From: GAS368 sp965227745
GTDB lineage: Bacteria; Verrucomicrobiota; Verrucomicrobiia; Opitutales; Opitutaceae
Length of the DNA stretch: 64,000 bases
Reading direction: 5' to 3'
Assembly: GCA_965227745.1 (NCBI GenBank)
Contig: OZ245769.1
Span: 1,364,001-1,428,000 of the forward strand
Below the pieces are notes generated by a model, which ran no database searches, had not been told where the DNA came from, and saw only the letters and a list, made by a program, of their open reading frames with translations. The position numbers were made by a program, and so were the translations under genes. This document shows, piece after piece, positions 1 to 8,754 of this stretch (within the stretch, counting starts at the first letter, position 1; each line of letters starts with the position of its first letter).

Positions 1-882
1 ACCGATCCGAAGTCACCCGACTTCATGAATTTTTCCAAGGGCCGCCAGCCGCTCGTCGATGCCGCGTTCCTCGCGCAAGCTCTCCTCCGCGCGCCCAACG
101 AGCTCTGGAAAAAACTGGACCCCGCGGTCCAGAAAAACGTCATCGCCGCGCTCAAATCCTCGCGCCCCATTCCCGCCGGCGAAAACAACTGGAAACTCTT
201 CGCCACGACGATCGAGGTGTTCCTTCACACGATCAGCGCCGGTCGCGACGACGCCCGCCTGTTCGAGGGCATCCGCAAGCACGCTGATTGGTACCTGGGC
301 GACGGCATGTACGGCGACGGCCCGGAATTTCACTGGGACTACTACAATGCTTTCGTCATCCAGCCCATGCTCTTCGAAGCCCTCGAAGTGGTCGGCGACG
401 AAGCGCCCAATTGGAAAAGCTTCCGCGATAAAGTCCGCGAGCGCCTCACGCGTTTCGCCGCGATTCAGGAGCGCCTCATCGCGCCGGACGGCACGTATCC
501 CATCATCGGGCGCTCGATCGCCTATCGTTGCGGCGCCTTTCAGGGCCTCGCCCTCGCGGCGCTCCGCCACCGTCTGCCCACCGAGGTCACGCCCGCCCAA
601 GCGCGCGTTGCGCTCACCTCCGTGATCCGGCGCACGCTCGAAGCACCCAACACGTTCGACGCCAAGGGCTGGCTCCGCATCGGTGTCTCGGGCGCGCAGC
701 CTGGCCTCGGCGAAAACTACATTTCCACCGGTAGCCTTTACCTGTGCAGCGCGGCGTTTCTCCCGCTCGGTCTCGCCGCCAGCGATCCGTGCTGGAACTC
801 CCCTGCCACGAAAACGACGTGGCAAAAAGTGTGGTCCGGCGAAGACCTCCCGGCCGACCACGCGATCAAGAGTCCAAAGTAA
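1..882 (+). CDS. DUF2264 domain protein (C-terminal part)
   Basis: The reading frame is open to the left edge, so this is the C-terminal 293 residues of a longer protein; the first in-frame ATG at 25 is probably internal. The visible part matches the DUF2264 family, which is predicted to fold as an alpha/alpha barrel and often sits in polysaccharide degradation clusters. Supporting segments are the Trp/Tyr-rich HWDYYNAFVIQP and the late GLGENYISTGSLYLCS. No enzymatic activity is established for the family, so a carbohydrate role is inferred from the neighbours: a sialidase-like gene converges on it 18 bases downstream and a LacI-controlled lyase locus follows. Confidence 0.8.
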   Translation, partial: TDPKSPDFMNFSKGRQPLVDAAFLAQALLRAPNELWKKLDPAVQKNVIAALKSSRPIPAGENNWKLFATTIEVFLHTISAGRDDARLFEGIRKHADWYLGDGMYGDGPEFHWDYYNAFVIQPMLFEALEVVGDEAPNWKSFRDKVRERLTRFAAIQERLIAPDGTYPIIGRSIAYRCGAFQGLALAALRHRLPTEVTPAQARVALTSVIRRTLEAPNTFDAKGWLRIGVSGAQPGLGENYISTGSLYLCSAAFLPLGLAASDPCWNSPATKTTWQKVWSGEDLPADHAIKSPK

Positions 883-900
883 TTTTACTTCCCGCTGCCT

Positions 901-2064
901 TCACTTTAGGCCCGCCCACACCTCGCGGCTCACCACCGCCGACTTGAGGTCCGCGTGCTGAAACGTCGCCTTGCGGTTAAAGGCCGGCGTGCAGATCCAG
1001 TAAGTGATCACGGCGTCACCCTTGGAGGTAAAGGTGCAGTTGAGGTTGGTAAACTCGGAGCCCGCATCGTCCTCGATATTCCCGAGGCGTCGCCACGTCC
1101 GGCCCGCATCATCCGACACCGCGAGCGACAGCGGACTGCGTTGGCCGAAGTGGTGATGCTTCGGCTCGTAAAATTCACCGCCATTCCAAATCAGCAGGAG
1201 CCGGTCCGTGTCGCCGATGCCGCGGAGGCAGGTGCAGGATTCGGGCGCGGTGAGTCCGGCGCTCCAGGGCAGCGACCATGTCTCGCCGCCATCCTTGCTC
1301 TCGCAGATCATCGGGGTGCCGAGTTGCGTCCGGAGCGACATGATGAGCCGTCCGTCCTTGAGCTCCGCCACCGAGGCCTCCATCGCCCCGCGCATTGGCA
1401 GATCGATCACCGCCGGGGTCTTGCGCCAGGTCTTGCCCGCATCATCGCTCACATAGCAGCCCGCCGTGTTGTGCTGCGCGCCTTGTGTGCCCGTGCCACC
1501 GTGAAACGGCAGCAGCAGCCGCCCGCTCTTCAGGCGCAACACACTGGAGGTGCCGCCTTGCAGCCACTGGCCCTTGCTTCTCTCCCAGACCGCACCAGCC
1601 GCCGTCCAGGTCTTGCCCTGATCGCGCGAGCGAAAGAGGCACATGCTCGAGCTGGAGTTCGCATGCGCCCGCAGCGCCGTCAGCACCAGCTCACCGTCCG
1701 GCAACATCACCAGCGCCGGCGCCTGAATATTGAGATCCGCCTCTGCTGCTTCGATGATGATGCGTTCCTCAATCCATGTGCGCCCGCCGTCGCGCGAAAT
1801 TTTCGACGCGATATCCGCGCGACCGAAATCGCTGCCGGCTTCCTTGGTCGCGCGATATTTGTGCCACACCGCCATCAGCGTCCCGTCCTTGAGTTCGATC
1901 ACATTGGCGGTGTCATTGCGCGGCGAGTCCGGACCCGACGCCGCGATGGTCACGTAGTGGACTTTGCCCGCGAGGTTTGGCGACGGGCGCTCACCCTCGG
2001 CCATCAGCAACGACGAAGCAAACAGCACCATCGCAGACACAACAGCACAGCGGATTTTTTTCAT
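901..2064 (-). CDS. Secreted BNR/Asp-box sialidase-like protein
   Basis: A 387-residue protein with a Sec signal peptide (residues 1-22, hydrophobic core AMVLFASSLLM). Five Asp-box motifs of the form S-x-D-x-G-x-T-W are visible at about residues 90, 146, 206, 256 and 325, which is the signature of the six-bladed sialidase propeller. Verrucomicrobial members of this superfamily are usually called exo-alpha-sialidase, but many act on other substrates or lack activity, so the substrate is not assigned. It probably works in the periplasm or outside the cell on glycans handled by the adjacent locus. The gene lies 99 bases downstream of the LacI gene on the same strand, and the octamer AAACGTCT in that gap also occurs upstream of the lyase gene. 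Confidence 0.85.
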   Translation of the reverse strand: MKKIRCAVVSAMVLFASSLLMAEGERPSPNLAGKVHYVTIAASGPDSPRNDTANVIELKDGTLMAVWHKYRATKEAGSDFGRADIASKISRDGGRTWIEERIIIEAAEADLNIQAPALVMLPDGELVLTALRAHANSSSSMCLFRSRDQGKTWTAAGAVWERSKGQWLQGGTSSVLRLKSGRLLLPFHGGTGTQGAQHNTAGCYVSDDAGKTWRKTPAVIDLPMRGAMEASVAELKDGRLIMSLRTQLGTPMICESKDGGETWSLPWSAGLTAPESCTCLRGIGDTDRLLLIWNGGEFYEPKHHHFGQRSPLSLAVSDDAGRTWRRLGNIEDDAGSEFTNLNCTFTSKGDAVITYWICTPAFNRKATFQHADLKSAVVSREVWAGLK

Positions 2065-2163
2065 TCTGGGGTTGGGGTGATAAAATTCTCCTCTGCCCGC
2101 AGGCCGCGCCGCAATCCCAAGTCACTGGCCCAAAAATGAGACCTCGCTAAACGTCTCCGCCCG

Positions 2164-3270
2164 CTACTTGGCGCGCTTGGCCGCAGGGCTCGCCACCTCG
2201 CTCTCGTCCGCGAGGAAACGCGGTTTCCACGCGGGACCACACGCGCGCACGGTCTCACCGGGGCGCCACACGCTATCGACGAGCACCGTCTGCGGTGTTT
2301 CGGGGATGCCGCGCTCGTTTCGCCGCATTTGCCCAAGCACGAGATCGACTGCCGCCGCGCCCGAGGCTGCGGCATTCTGATCCACGGCCGCATAGTCTTG
2401 CATCTCCTCATCCCAATCCAACGACACCAGGCCGACATCGCGCGGGCACTCCACACCCTCGTCCGCCAGCCATTCCCGCGCGGGCCGCACCGCGCCGATC
2501 AAGGCATCGGGCCGGTGTTGGTTGAACCACGTTAGAAAATTCTCCCGCGCCCATTCCTCGGGCATTTCGACCGGCACGCGCTCGGCCGGCTTCAGGCCGT
2601 GCTGAAACGTGAGGAACGCCGAGAGCATGATGTAGTCCGTCATGCGATGGTAGCGCTCGCGCAGCACGAGGCCGATGCGCCGATAGCCGAGCTTCGTGAG
2701 CTCTCGCAGCGCGAGATGGATCGCGTGCCGCTGGTTGGGCACGGCGCGATTCAGGCGAGGGATCTGCACGGATTCGCCGATGAGCGAGACGGAGAAATGC
2801 CTCCAATCAAAAAAGCCCTCCGCGTTGCGCCCCGGCACCGGGGCCAGCACGACCCCGCCGATGCCGCGCGTGCGGAGAATCTGCGTGAGGCGGCGGCCCT
2901 TGAGCCCGGATTCATGCGCCCAAAATTCGTCCACGCCATGCCCCATTTGTTTCGCGCGCGCGACTACGCCATCGTGAAAGCCGCGCAGCGTGGGATGGCT
3001 GCGCCACCAATCCGGCGTCTCATACGCCGTGATGTAGGCGAGCGTGCCGAGGTGCTGAAATCCCCGCCCCGCCCTCGCCTCGGCAAAGACCTGCCCGACG
3101 AGCGGGTTGACCACGTAGCCGCGGCGGCGTGCGAGACCTTGGATGCGCTTGCGCACCGCCGCCGAGATCATCGGGTGATCATGGAGCGCCCGCGAGGCCG
3201 TGGAAACCGACACTCCCGCGAGCGCCGCGAGCGCGCGGAGGGAGAGGCGGGTGTTCTTTTTACTGCTCAT
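2164..3270 (-). CDS. LacI family transcriptional regulator
   Basis: A 368-residue LacI/GalR-type repressor. The N-terminal helix-turn-helix covers about residues 8-55 (LRALAALAGVSVSTASRAL, then the hinge region), followed by a periplasmic-binding-protein-like sensor domain. The frame extends upstream to 3369, but the start at 3270 gives MSSKK directly before the helix-turn-helix, which is normal for the family. It is divergent from the lyase gene at 3368 with a 97-base shared control region and lies head-to-tail with the sialidase-like gene. By position it most likely regulates this carbohydrate block; the effector sugar cannot be read from the sequence. Confidence 0.93.
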   Translation of the reverse strand: MSSKKNTRLSLRALAALAGVSVSTASRALHDHPMISAAVRKRIQGLARRRGYVVNPLVGQVFAEARAGRGFQHLGTLAYITAYETPDWWRSHPTLRGFHDGVVARAKQMGHGVDEFWAHESGLKGRRLTQILRTRGIGGVVLAPVPGRNAEGFFDWRHFSVSLIGESVQIPRLNRAVPNQRHAIHLALRELTKLGYRRIGLVLRERYHRMTDYIMLSAFLTFQHGLKPAERVPVEMPEEWARENFLTWFNQHRPDALIGAVRPAREWLADEGVECPRDVGLVSLDWDEEMQDYAAVDQNAAASGAAAVDLVLGQMRRNERGIPETPQTVLVDSVWRPGETVRACGPAWKPRFLADESEVASPAAKRAK

Positions 3271-3367
3271 CGCGGGGTCGCTTGGGAGAGAAGGGGGAGC
3301 AAATCCCGGCGAATTTATTGGGCAACCTCTGAATCCGCGCGCGACGATCAAACGTCTTTCCCTCCGC
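3271..3367. promoter_or_regulatory. Divergent LacI / lyase control region with possible operator
   Basis: This 97-base gap must hold promoters for both divergent genes. A CG-centred element, AAACGTCTTT, starts at 3350, and the octamer AAACGTCT recurs at 2149-2156 upstream of the sialidase-like gene. LacI-family operators are typically CG-centred palindromes such as AAACGTTT, so these are candidate operators; the palindromes are imperfect. Confidence 0.35.
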
Positions 3368-5341
3368 ATGCTCCCGAACCCCCGTTTCTTTCCCTACTTT
3401 AGCGCCTGCGCCCTCGCGACGTTGGCCCCCTTTTGCCTCGCCGCGGAGAGCTTTCCCAAGCCGTCGCCGGAAAAGGAATTTGCCGACGTCAAAGTCTACG
3501 ACGCGCAGGGGCGCCCTTGGCGCTCGGCGGTGGAAGATTGGGCCGGCGCAAAACAACGCATCGCCAGCGATCCCGCGTGGGCCAAGTGGCTGAAAAACGA
3601 GCGCGCCTCCGTGGACGCGTGGATGGCCAAGCACCGTGACCGCGTCGAGTGGGTCGCCGGCTGGTCGCACGATGGCGTCTCGCCCAAGGATGGCTCGGCC
3701 CTGACGTGGACCGAAAAGATTCCCGGCGAAGAGGTGAAATTTCTCTCCAGCCCTTCCGATCCCCAGGTCGCGCTCACGCCCAAGCTCATGGCTTGGTGGG
3801 TGGTGACGTTTCGCGGCAAGCACGTCGACGTTATGACGCGCGCCGCGCGCCTCTGGCGACTCACCGGCGAAGATCGCTACGCCGCGTGGGCGATGGAGCA
3901 GATGGACTTTTACTCGAGCAACTATCTCAAGTGGGAAGTCGCCAAGCCCGAGCAGGGCGCGCGGTTGTTTTGGCAGTCGCTCACGGAGGCCTCGGGTCTC
4001 GTGAAGTTCACGGAAACGGTGCGCCTCCTCGGTGATCGCGTGCCCACTGCGCAGCTCACCGGCTGGAAGGAAAAATTCTTCCTCCCGGAAGTCGCGGTGC
4101 TGAACAAAAATTTCCAGCAGATCCACAATATCGCGACGTGGCAGCGCTGCGCCGTCGCGCAGGTCGCGCTGCTCTTCAAGGACGAGGCCATGTGGCGTGA
4201 GGCGCTCGACGGCAAATTCGGCGTGCGCCGCCAGATGGCGCAGGGCATCACGAGCGACTACCTCTGGTACGAGCAATCGCTCGGCTACAACGGCTTCGTC
4301 GTCTCGGCGGTCAATACCCTCTTCGTCACGGCCGGCATCTACGGGCGCGCCGCCGAACTCGCCCCGGAAATGGCCACGGCGGAAAACCTGATGCTCTCCA
4401 CGCTCTACCTGCGTTTCCCCAACGGCCAGCTCCCGAATCCCGCCGACAACAAGGGCATCCCCACCGCGCCCAACAAGGAAACCTACGCGAGCAACTACCG
4501 CGTGTTTCCCACCACGCTGGGCCTCGCCGAGGCAGCCAGTCGCCGCGATTGGGAGACGCTGCTCGATCCGCCTACCGCTTCCCCGCGCGTCTTCACCGCA
4601 CCGGCCGTGACGAGTCGCAATTTCGAATCATCACGCATGGCGCTGCTGAAGTCGGGACCGTGGCAGGTCTTCCTCCACTACGGCCAGCTCACGAAGTCGC
4701 ACTCGCAAGCCGAAGCGCTCAATTACTCCGCCTACTTTGGCGACATCGACATCACGCACGACTCCGGTGTCGTGGGCTACGGCTCGCCCCTTTACAAGGG
4801 CTACTACCAGCGCGGCCTGAACCACAACCTCCCACTCGTAAACGGCGAAGGCCAGGAGCCCGCGCAGCGCGGCGAACTGATCTCCTATGCGCCGACTCGC
4901 GTGTCCGCCTCGCAGCCCACGTACCGCAAAGACGCCCGCGCCAGCCGCACGCTCAGCATCGAGGGCGGGCAATTGATCGACACCGCGACCGTCGAGGCCA
5001 CCGGCTCAGCGCCCCAAAAACTCGGCCTCGCCCTGCAACTCCAAGGCAAGGTGCGCCTGCCCGCATCGTTCGCGGCCGACGCCACCTTCAGTCAGGGCCG
5101 CCCCGAGCCCTTCGGCTATTGGCGCGATGTCCGCTCCGCGTCGTACCACGACCGCGCCGAATTCGATGTCGCCTATGGTGACACCATCATGCACGTCACG
5201 CTCGCCGCTCCCGGCGAATTTCGCCTCTGGCACGCGTCCACGCCCGACGTCCCGCCCAAACGCCGCGAGAGTTTCTATCTCGAGCTCAGCACCCCGGCCA
5301 AGACCGCGACCTTTACGACGAAGTTTAGCGCGGCCAAGTAA
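3368..5341 (+). CDS. Heparinase II/III / alginate-lyase-like polysaccharide lyase
   Basis: A 657-residue exported protein; start at 3368 chosen because it begins a good signal peptide ending near AAES, whereas the upstream frame overlaps the LacI gene. Residues about 90-390 resemble the alpha/alpha toroid of alginate lyase and heparinase II/III proteins (IHNIATWQRCAVAQ, TSDYLWYEQSLGYNGF). Residues about 420-650 resemble the heparinase II/III beta-sandwich, with HYGQLTKSHSQAEALNYSAY and the segment HNLPLVNGEGQ. Such enzymes cleave uronic-acid polysaccharides by beta-elimination; the exact polymer is unknown. The divergent LacI gene and downstream TonB receptor suggest a small utilisation locus. 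Confidence 0.85.
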   Translation: MLPNPRFFPYFSACALATLAPFCLAAESFPKPSPEKEFADVKVYDAQGRPWRSAVEDWAGAKQRIASDPAWAKWLKNERASVDAWMAKHRDRVEWVAGWSHDGVSPKDGSALTWTEKIPGEEVKFLSSPSDPQVALTPKLMAWWVVTFRGKHVDVMTRAARLWRLTGEDRYAAWAMEQMDFYSSNYLKWEVAKPEQGARLFWQSLTEASGLVKFTETVRLLGDRVPTAQLTGWKEKFFLPEVAVLNKNFQQIHNIATWQRCAVAQVALLFKDEAMWREALDGKFGVRRQMAQGITSDYLWYEQSLGYNGFVVSAVNTLFVTAGIYGRAAELAPEMATAENLMLSTLYLRFPNGQLPNPADNKGIPTAPNKETYASNYRVFPTTLGLAEAASRRDWETLLDPPTASPRVFTAPAVTSRNFESSRMALLKSGPWQVFLHYGQLTKSHSQAEALNYSAYFGDIDITHDSGVVGYGSPLYKGYYQRGLNHNLPLVNGEGQEPAQRGELISYAPTRVSASQPTYRKDARASRTLSIEGGQLIDTATVEATGSAPQKLGLALQLQGKVRLPASFAADATFSQGRPEPFGYWRDVRSASYHDRAEFDVAYGDTIMHVTLAAPGEFRLWHASTPDVPPKRRESFYLELSTPAKTATFTTKFSAAK

Positions 5342-5433
5342 GTCGCCGCATCGAGCAACCCGGCGCGCTTTCCATCAGTCCCAGTCCAACTGCACGTCAG
5401 CGCCTCCCGCGCGAAGCAGCACCGTATAAAAAA

Positions 5434-5458
5434 GCCGCCGGTCACGAGGACCGGCGGC
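5434..5458 (-). terminator. Intrinsic terminator of the TonB receptor gene
   Basis: A perfect 10-base stem, GCCGCCGGTC at 5434-5443 and GACCGGCGGC at 5449-5458, with loop ACGAG. Read on the minus strand it is followed by six U residues (AAAAAA at 5428-5433). It lies 25 bases after the receptor stop codon. Confidence 0.9.
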
Positions 5459-5483
5459 CGAGAAAGCTAAACTAAGGTCGCGC

Positions 5484-8400
5484 TTAGAACTGACCGGAGA
5501 CGCCGATCTTGACCGAGCGCGGAACGACCCACTGGGAACGCACGCGGCTTTCGGTGAAGATGTAGCGGCGGGGACCTTCCTGGGCGATGTTGTTGAGATT
5601 CGCGAAGACCGTGACGCCCGTGCGAACCTGGTAGCTGACACCCGTGTTCATCATCGTCCACGAATCGCGGAAGATGCTGCTCGTGGGCGTGGTGAGGCTG
5701 TACACGATCGGGTAGGCCGCCGTGTAGTTCACATCGAAGGAAGCGCCGAACTTGCGGTAGAAGTAGCTCAGGCCAGCGTTATAGGCGCGCGGGACGAAAT
5801 CCGCGATCTGGCCATTGTGCACCTCGACCGTGCCAGCAAACTTACCCGACGTGCGGAGCAGCGTGTAGTTGGCGCGAACCGTAAGGCCCTTGAGGGCGCC
5901 CGGGAGGAAGGAGAGGCGCTCGCGGAAGTCGAAGGTGAGACCCTTGACCTTGGCGTCACCGATATTGAGGGGCTGCACGATTTCATCACCGGCGTAGAGG
6001 CCTTCGAAACCGTTGTCCGGACCCGCAGCGACGAACTGGCCGGAGCGACCGGCGGAGCCGATGTAGTCCTTGATGTTCTTCTGGAACCCACCCACCGACA
6101 ACAGGCCGGAGCTGCCGAAGTAGTATTCCAGCTTCGCGTCGAGGTTATCGGCGACCTGCGGCTTCAAGCCGGGATTGCCGATCGTGAGAGTGTTCGTGCC
6201 GCCAGGGACGATCGTCTCAGTCGCGCCCGCCACCATGTTGGCGAGGAGCGGACGGCCGTAGCTGTTGGACCAGCTGGCGCGGGCCTTGAAGTTGCTCGTG
6301 ATGTCGTACGAGAGGTGAAGGCTGGGGAAGAACTTGTGGTAGCCACCGTCACGGGAGAGGCGGGAGTAGTCCATCGCCGCGCGCTTGAAGTGATCGGGCT
6401 CAACCGCGATTGCGGTGGTCCGGGCGCGGAAATAAGTGAAGGTCTCAGTCGAGACCCACTCGCCGCGGATACCGCCGAGCGCCGTGAGGCGACCGACCTT
6501 GATCTGGCCCTGGATGTAGGCGGAATCGACGCCCTCCTCCATGATACGACGGTTGGTGTACTGCTGGGTGGCCGTGAAGTTGACGTCTTCGTACCAGAGC
6601 GCGGTGTTGCCGAGCGTGGTGCTGATGGCCGCCGGATCGACGACGGGCAGACGAGGACCGCCGTTCTGGCGCTCGAACTCAGTCAACGGCATCAGGCCGG
6701 TCGTGGGCAACACCGTGCCGACGTTCTGATACCAGCGGCGGGGGAAGACATTCCGGTTATTCACGCGGCGATTCACGGTATCGAGACCCGACTTGAGCGT
6801 GATGGGCAACTCGGTCGGCAGGCTGTAGGAAACGTTGATCGTGCCGGTGACTTCGTTGGTGTCGGTCACGGTGTCGCGCTTGTTGAACACGCCGGAAGTG
6901 ATCGGAACCGGCTGCGTGGTCGTATTGGCCGCCGTGATGACGAAGGGCGTGTAGCTCGCGATATTGTAGGGATCGGCACCACCGGTCCAAGTGAAGGTCT
7001 TGCCGGCGAGATTGGAGTTATCGAGGACGAAGCCGATCGCATCCTTGGTGCGGAGGGCGACGGTGCCGTCTTCACGCTGGCGGCCCGCACCGGAATCCCA
7101 GTGCGTGTTGGACCAGCGATAGGCGTGATCGATCTTGAGGCGGCCAAACTTGTGCTCAAACGCGAGCGTGCCCGTCGGGTTCTTGCTCGTGAACGAGTAG
7201 CGCTGGGGGAAGAGGCGCATCTGCGCCGCACCGACCGCCACGCCGCCGGGCTGGAGGGCGGTATTGTTGACGGGGAGGAACTCGATGCGATTGGCCGTGT
7301 AACCGGCCACGATCGCGCCAGTCGGATTGGTCGGGGAGTTAACCGTCAGATTGGAGGAGAGCCAGGGATTGACCGCCGTATAGCTGAAAAACGGCTCGGA
7401 GCCCGCATTGTAGAGGAGGCGGAGCGAGACCGTCGTCGACTGCGATACGCGGTAGTCCGCGCGGGCCGAGATGGCGGAGAGGAATCGGTCGTTCAAACCG
7501 CTCTGGCGAGTGTAGTCGCGCAGCTGGGCCACCGGATTCGTCGTGGCCTCGTAAAGATTGATGTCCCAGTCGTGGGGATTGAGCACTTCCTGGTAGGCGA
7601 CGCCGACCACGATGCCGAGATTGCGCACGCCCTTGCCGATGTCGAACACCTCCATGTAGGAGGCGCTGAGGTCAGGACGCGGGCCGCGCTGGGAAACGGC
7701 GACATTGCGGTCGGACCAGCCGGGGAAGAAACGCGTGGACAACTGGTAGTTGATGCGACGGCGCTCCGACATGGCGAGGGGCGACTTCGTCTTGAGGTTG
7801 ACCTGACCGCCGAGGGAATCGGCGCGCTTGTCGGGGGTCTGGCCCTGGATGATTTCGATGGCCTCGTAGTTCGAGCCGGAGAACGAGTGCAGCGTGGCCG
7901 AGCGACCGTCGCCACCGACGCCGGTGGTGGACATGCCGTCGACATTGAGGCGGGTGTAGCTGGAGGGTTGGCCGTTGATCGAGATATTGTTGATCAGGTT
8001 GTCCTCGTCCGTGGTGAAGGTGATGCCCGGGAGACGGGAGGCGAGTTCACCGACGTTTTGCGTCGGCAGGATGCCCCACTCGTCAAACGAAGTGACGTTC
8101 TTGATATTAAGGGCATTCCGCTGCTCGGTGATCGAGGCGGCCTGGCCCTCCTTCATCGTGGCGACGGTAAAGGCTTCCATCGAGGTGATCTCCGAAGACT
8201 TCAGCTCGATGTCGGACTGCACCGTGGCGCCGGCGTTGACCGAGACCTTCTGGCTGGTTTGGTTGAAACCAGAGTAGGCGACAGTGACGTCGACGATGCC
8301 GGCGGGCACGCCAGCGATCGTGTAGCGACCGGAGGAGTCGGTGAGCTCCACGCGATTAAGCGAGGAGATGCTCACCGAAGCGCCTTGGAGCGCATTGCGG

Positions 8401-8555
8401 GTCGTCGCGCTCGTCACGACACCGGAGATGGTGCCGGTAGCCGAGGATTGGGCGTTGGCCGAGACGGCCAGCGACGCGACAACGAGAAGGCTCATGGTCA
8501 GACGCCACAGCCGGGTAATGAGGCTAGAATAGCCACTAGCACTGGAGTAGTTCAT
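5484..8555 (-). CDS. TonB-dependent receptor with carboxypeptidase regulatory-like domain
   Basis: A 1023-residue outer-membrane receptor. The start at 8555 (MNYSSASGYSS) precedes a signal peptide cleaved near residue 35 (SANA/QS); the open frame upstream to 8942 overlaps the divergent gene and is not used. Residues about 40-120 form a CarboxypepD_reg-type beta-sandwich, about 140-265 the plug domain (ISINGQPSSYTRLNVDGM, EIIQGQTPDKRADSLGGQVN), and the rest a beta-barrel ending in phenylalanine (KIGVSGQF), the usual outer-membrane assembly signal. It is expected to import an oligosaccharide or other large ligand using TonB energy. No SusD partner is present, which is usual in Verrucomicrobiota. 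Confidence 0.93.
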   Translation of the reverse strand: MNYSSASGYSSLITRLWRLTMSLLVVASLAVSANAQSSATGTISGVVTSATTRNALQGASVSISSLNRVELTDSSGRYTIAGVPAGIVDVTVAYSGFNQTSQKVSVNAGATVQSDIELKSSEITSMEAFTVATMKEGQAASITEQRNALNIKNVTSFDEWGILPTQNVGELASRLPGITFTTDEDNLINNISINGQPSSYTRLNVDGMSTTGVGGDGRSATLHSFSGSNYEAIEIIQGQTPDKRADSLGGQVNLKTKSPLAMSERRRINYQLSTRFFPGWSDRNVAVSQRGPRPDLSASYMEVFDIGKGVRNLGIVVGVAYQEVLNPHDWDINLYEATTNPVAQLRDYTRQSGLNDRFLSAISARADYRVSQSTTVSLRLLYNAGSEPFFSYTAVNPWLSSNLTVNSPTNPTGAIVAGYTANRIEFLPVNNTALQPGGVAVGAAQMRLFPQRYSFTSKNPTGTLAFEHKFGRLKIDHAYRWSNTHWDSGAGRQREDGTVALRTKDAIGFVLDNSNLAGKTFTWTGGADPYNIASYTPFVITAANTTTQPVPITSGVFNKRDTVTDTNEVTGTINVSYSLPTELPITLKSGLDTVNRRVNNRNVFPRRWYQNVGTVLPTTGLMPLTEFERQNGGPRLPVVDPAAISTTLGNTALWYEDVNFTATQQYTNRRIMEEGVDSAYIQGQIKVGRLTALGGIRGEWVSTETFTYFRARTTAIAVEPDHFKRAAMDYSRLSRDGGYHKFFPSLHLSYDITSNFKARASWSNSYGRPLLANMVAGATETIVPGGTNTLTIGNPGLKPQVADNLDAKLEYYFGSSGLLSVGGFQKNIKDYIGSAGRSGQFVAAGPDNGFEGLYAGDEIVQPLNIGDAKVKGLTFDFRERLSFLPGALKGLTVRANYTLLRTSGKFAGTVEVHNGQIADFVPRAYNAGLSYFYRKFGASFDVNYTAAYPIVYSLTTPTSSIFRDSWTMMNTGVSYQVRTGVTVFANLNNIAQEGPRRYIFTESRVRSQWVVPRSVKIGVSGQF

Positions 8556-8754
8556 GGTATGGTCAGTTCGTAGGAGATAATAATTATTCTCATCCCCACT
8601 GGTGGTAGTAGAACGAAGGAACATCCATATGACTTTCATGTCGCCCAAGTCCACGATTATCTTGGCCGATACGCGAAGTGGTGTTGCATGGTAGTCCACA
8701 CGCAGATGAGCTGGCCTCGTCCCGGAAACGCTGCCATCTCGCACCGGTTTATCG

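Noticed and set aside
955..2139. Plus-strand frame of 394 codons over the sialidase-like gene
   Set aside because: Five Asp-boxes on the minus strand support the sialidase frame and this one has no recognisable domain.
5817..8573. Long plus-strand open frame of about 918 codons antisense to the TonB receptor
   Set aside because: It is low in hydrophobic order and lies opposite a strongly supported receptor; high GC makes long antisense frames common.
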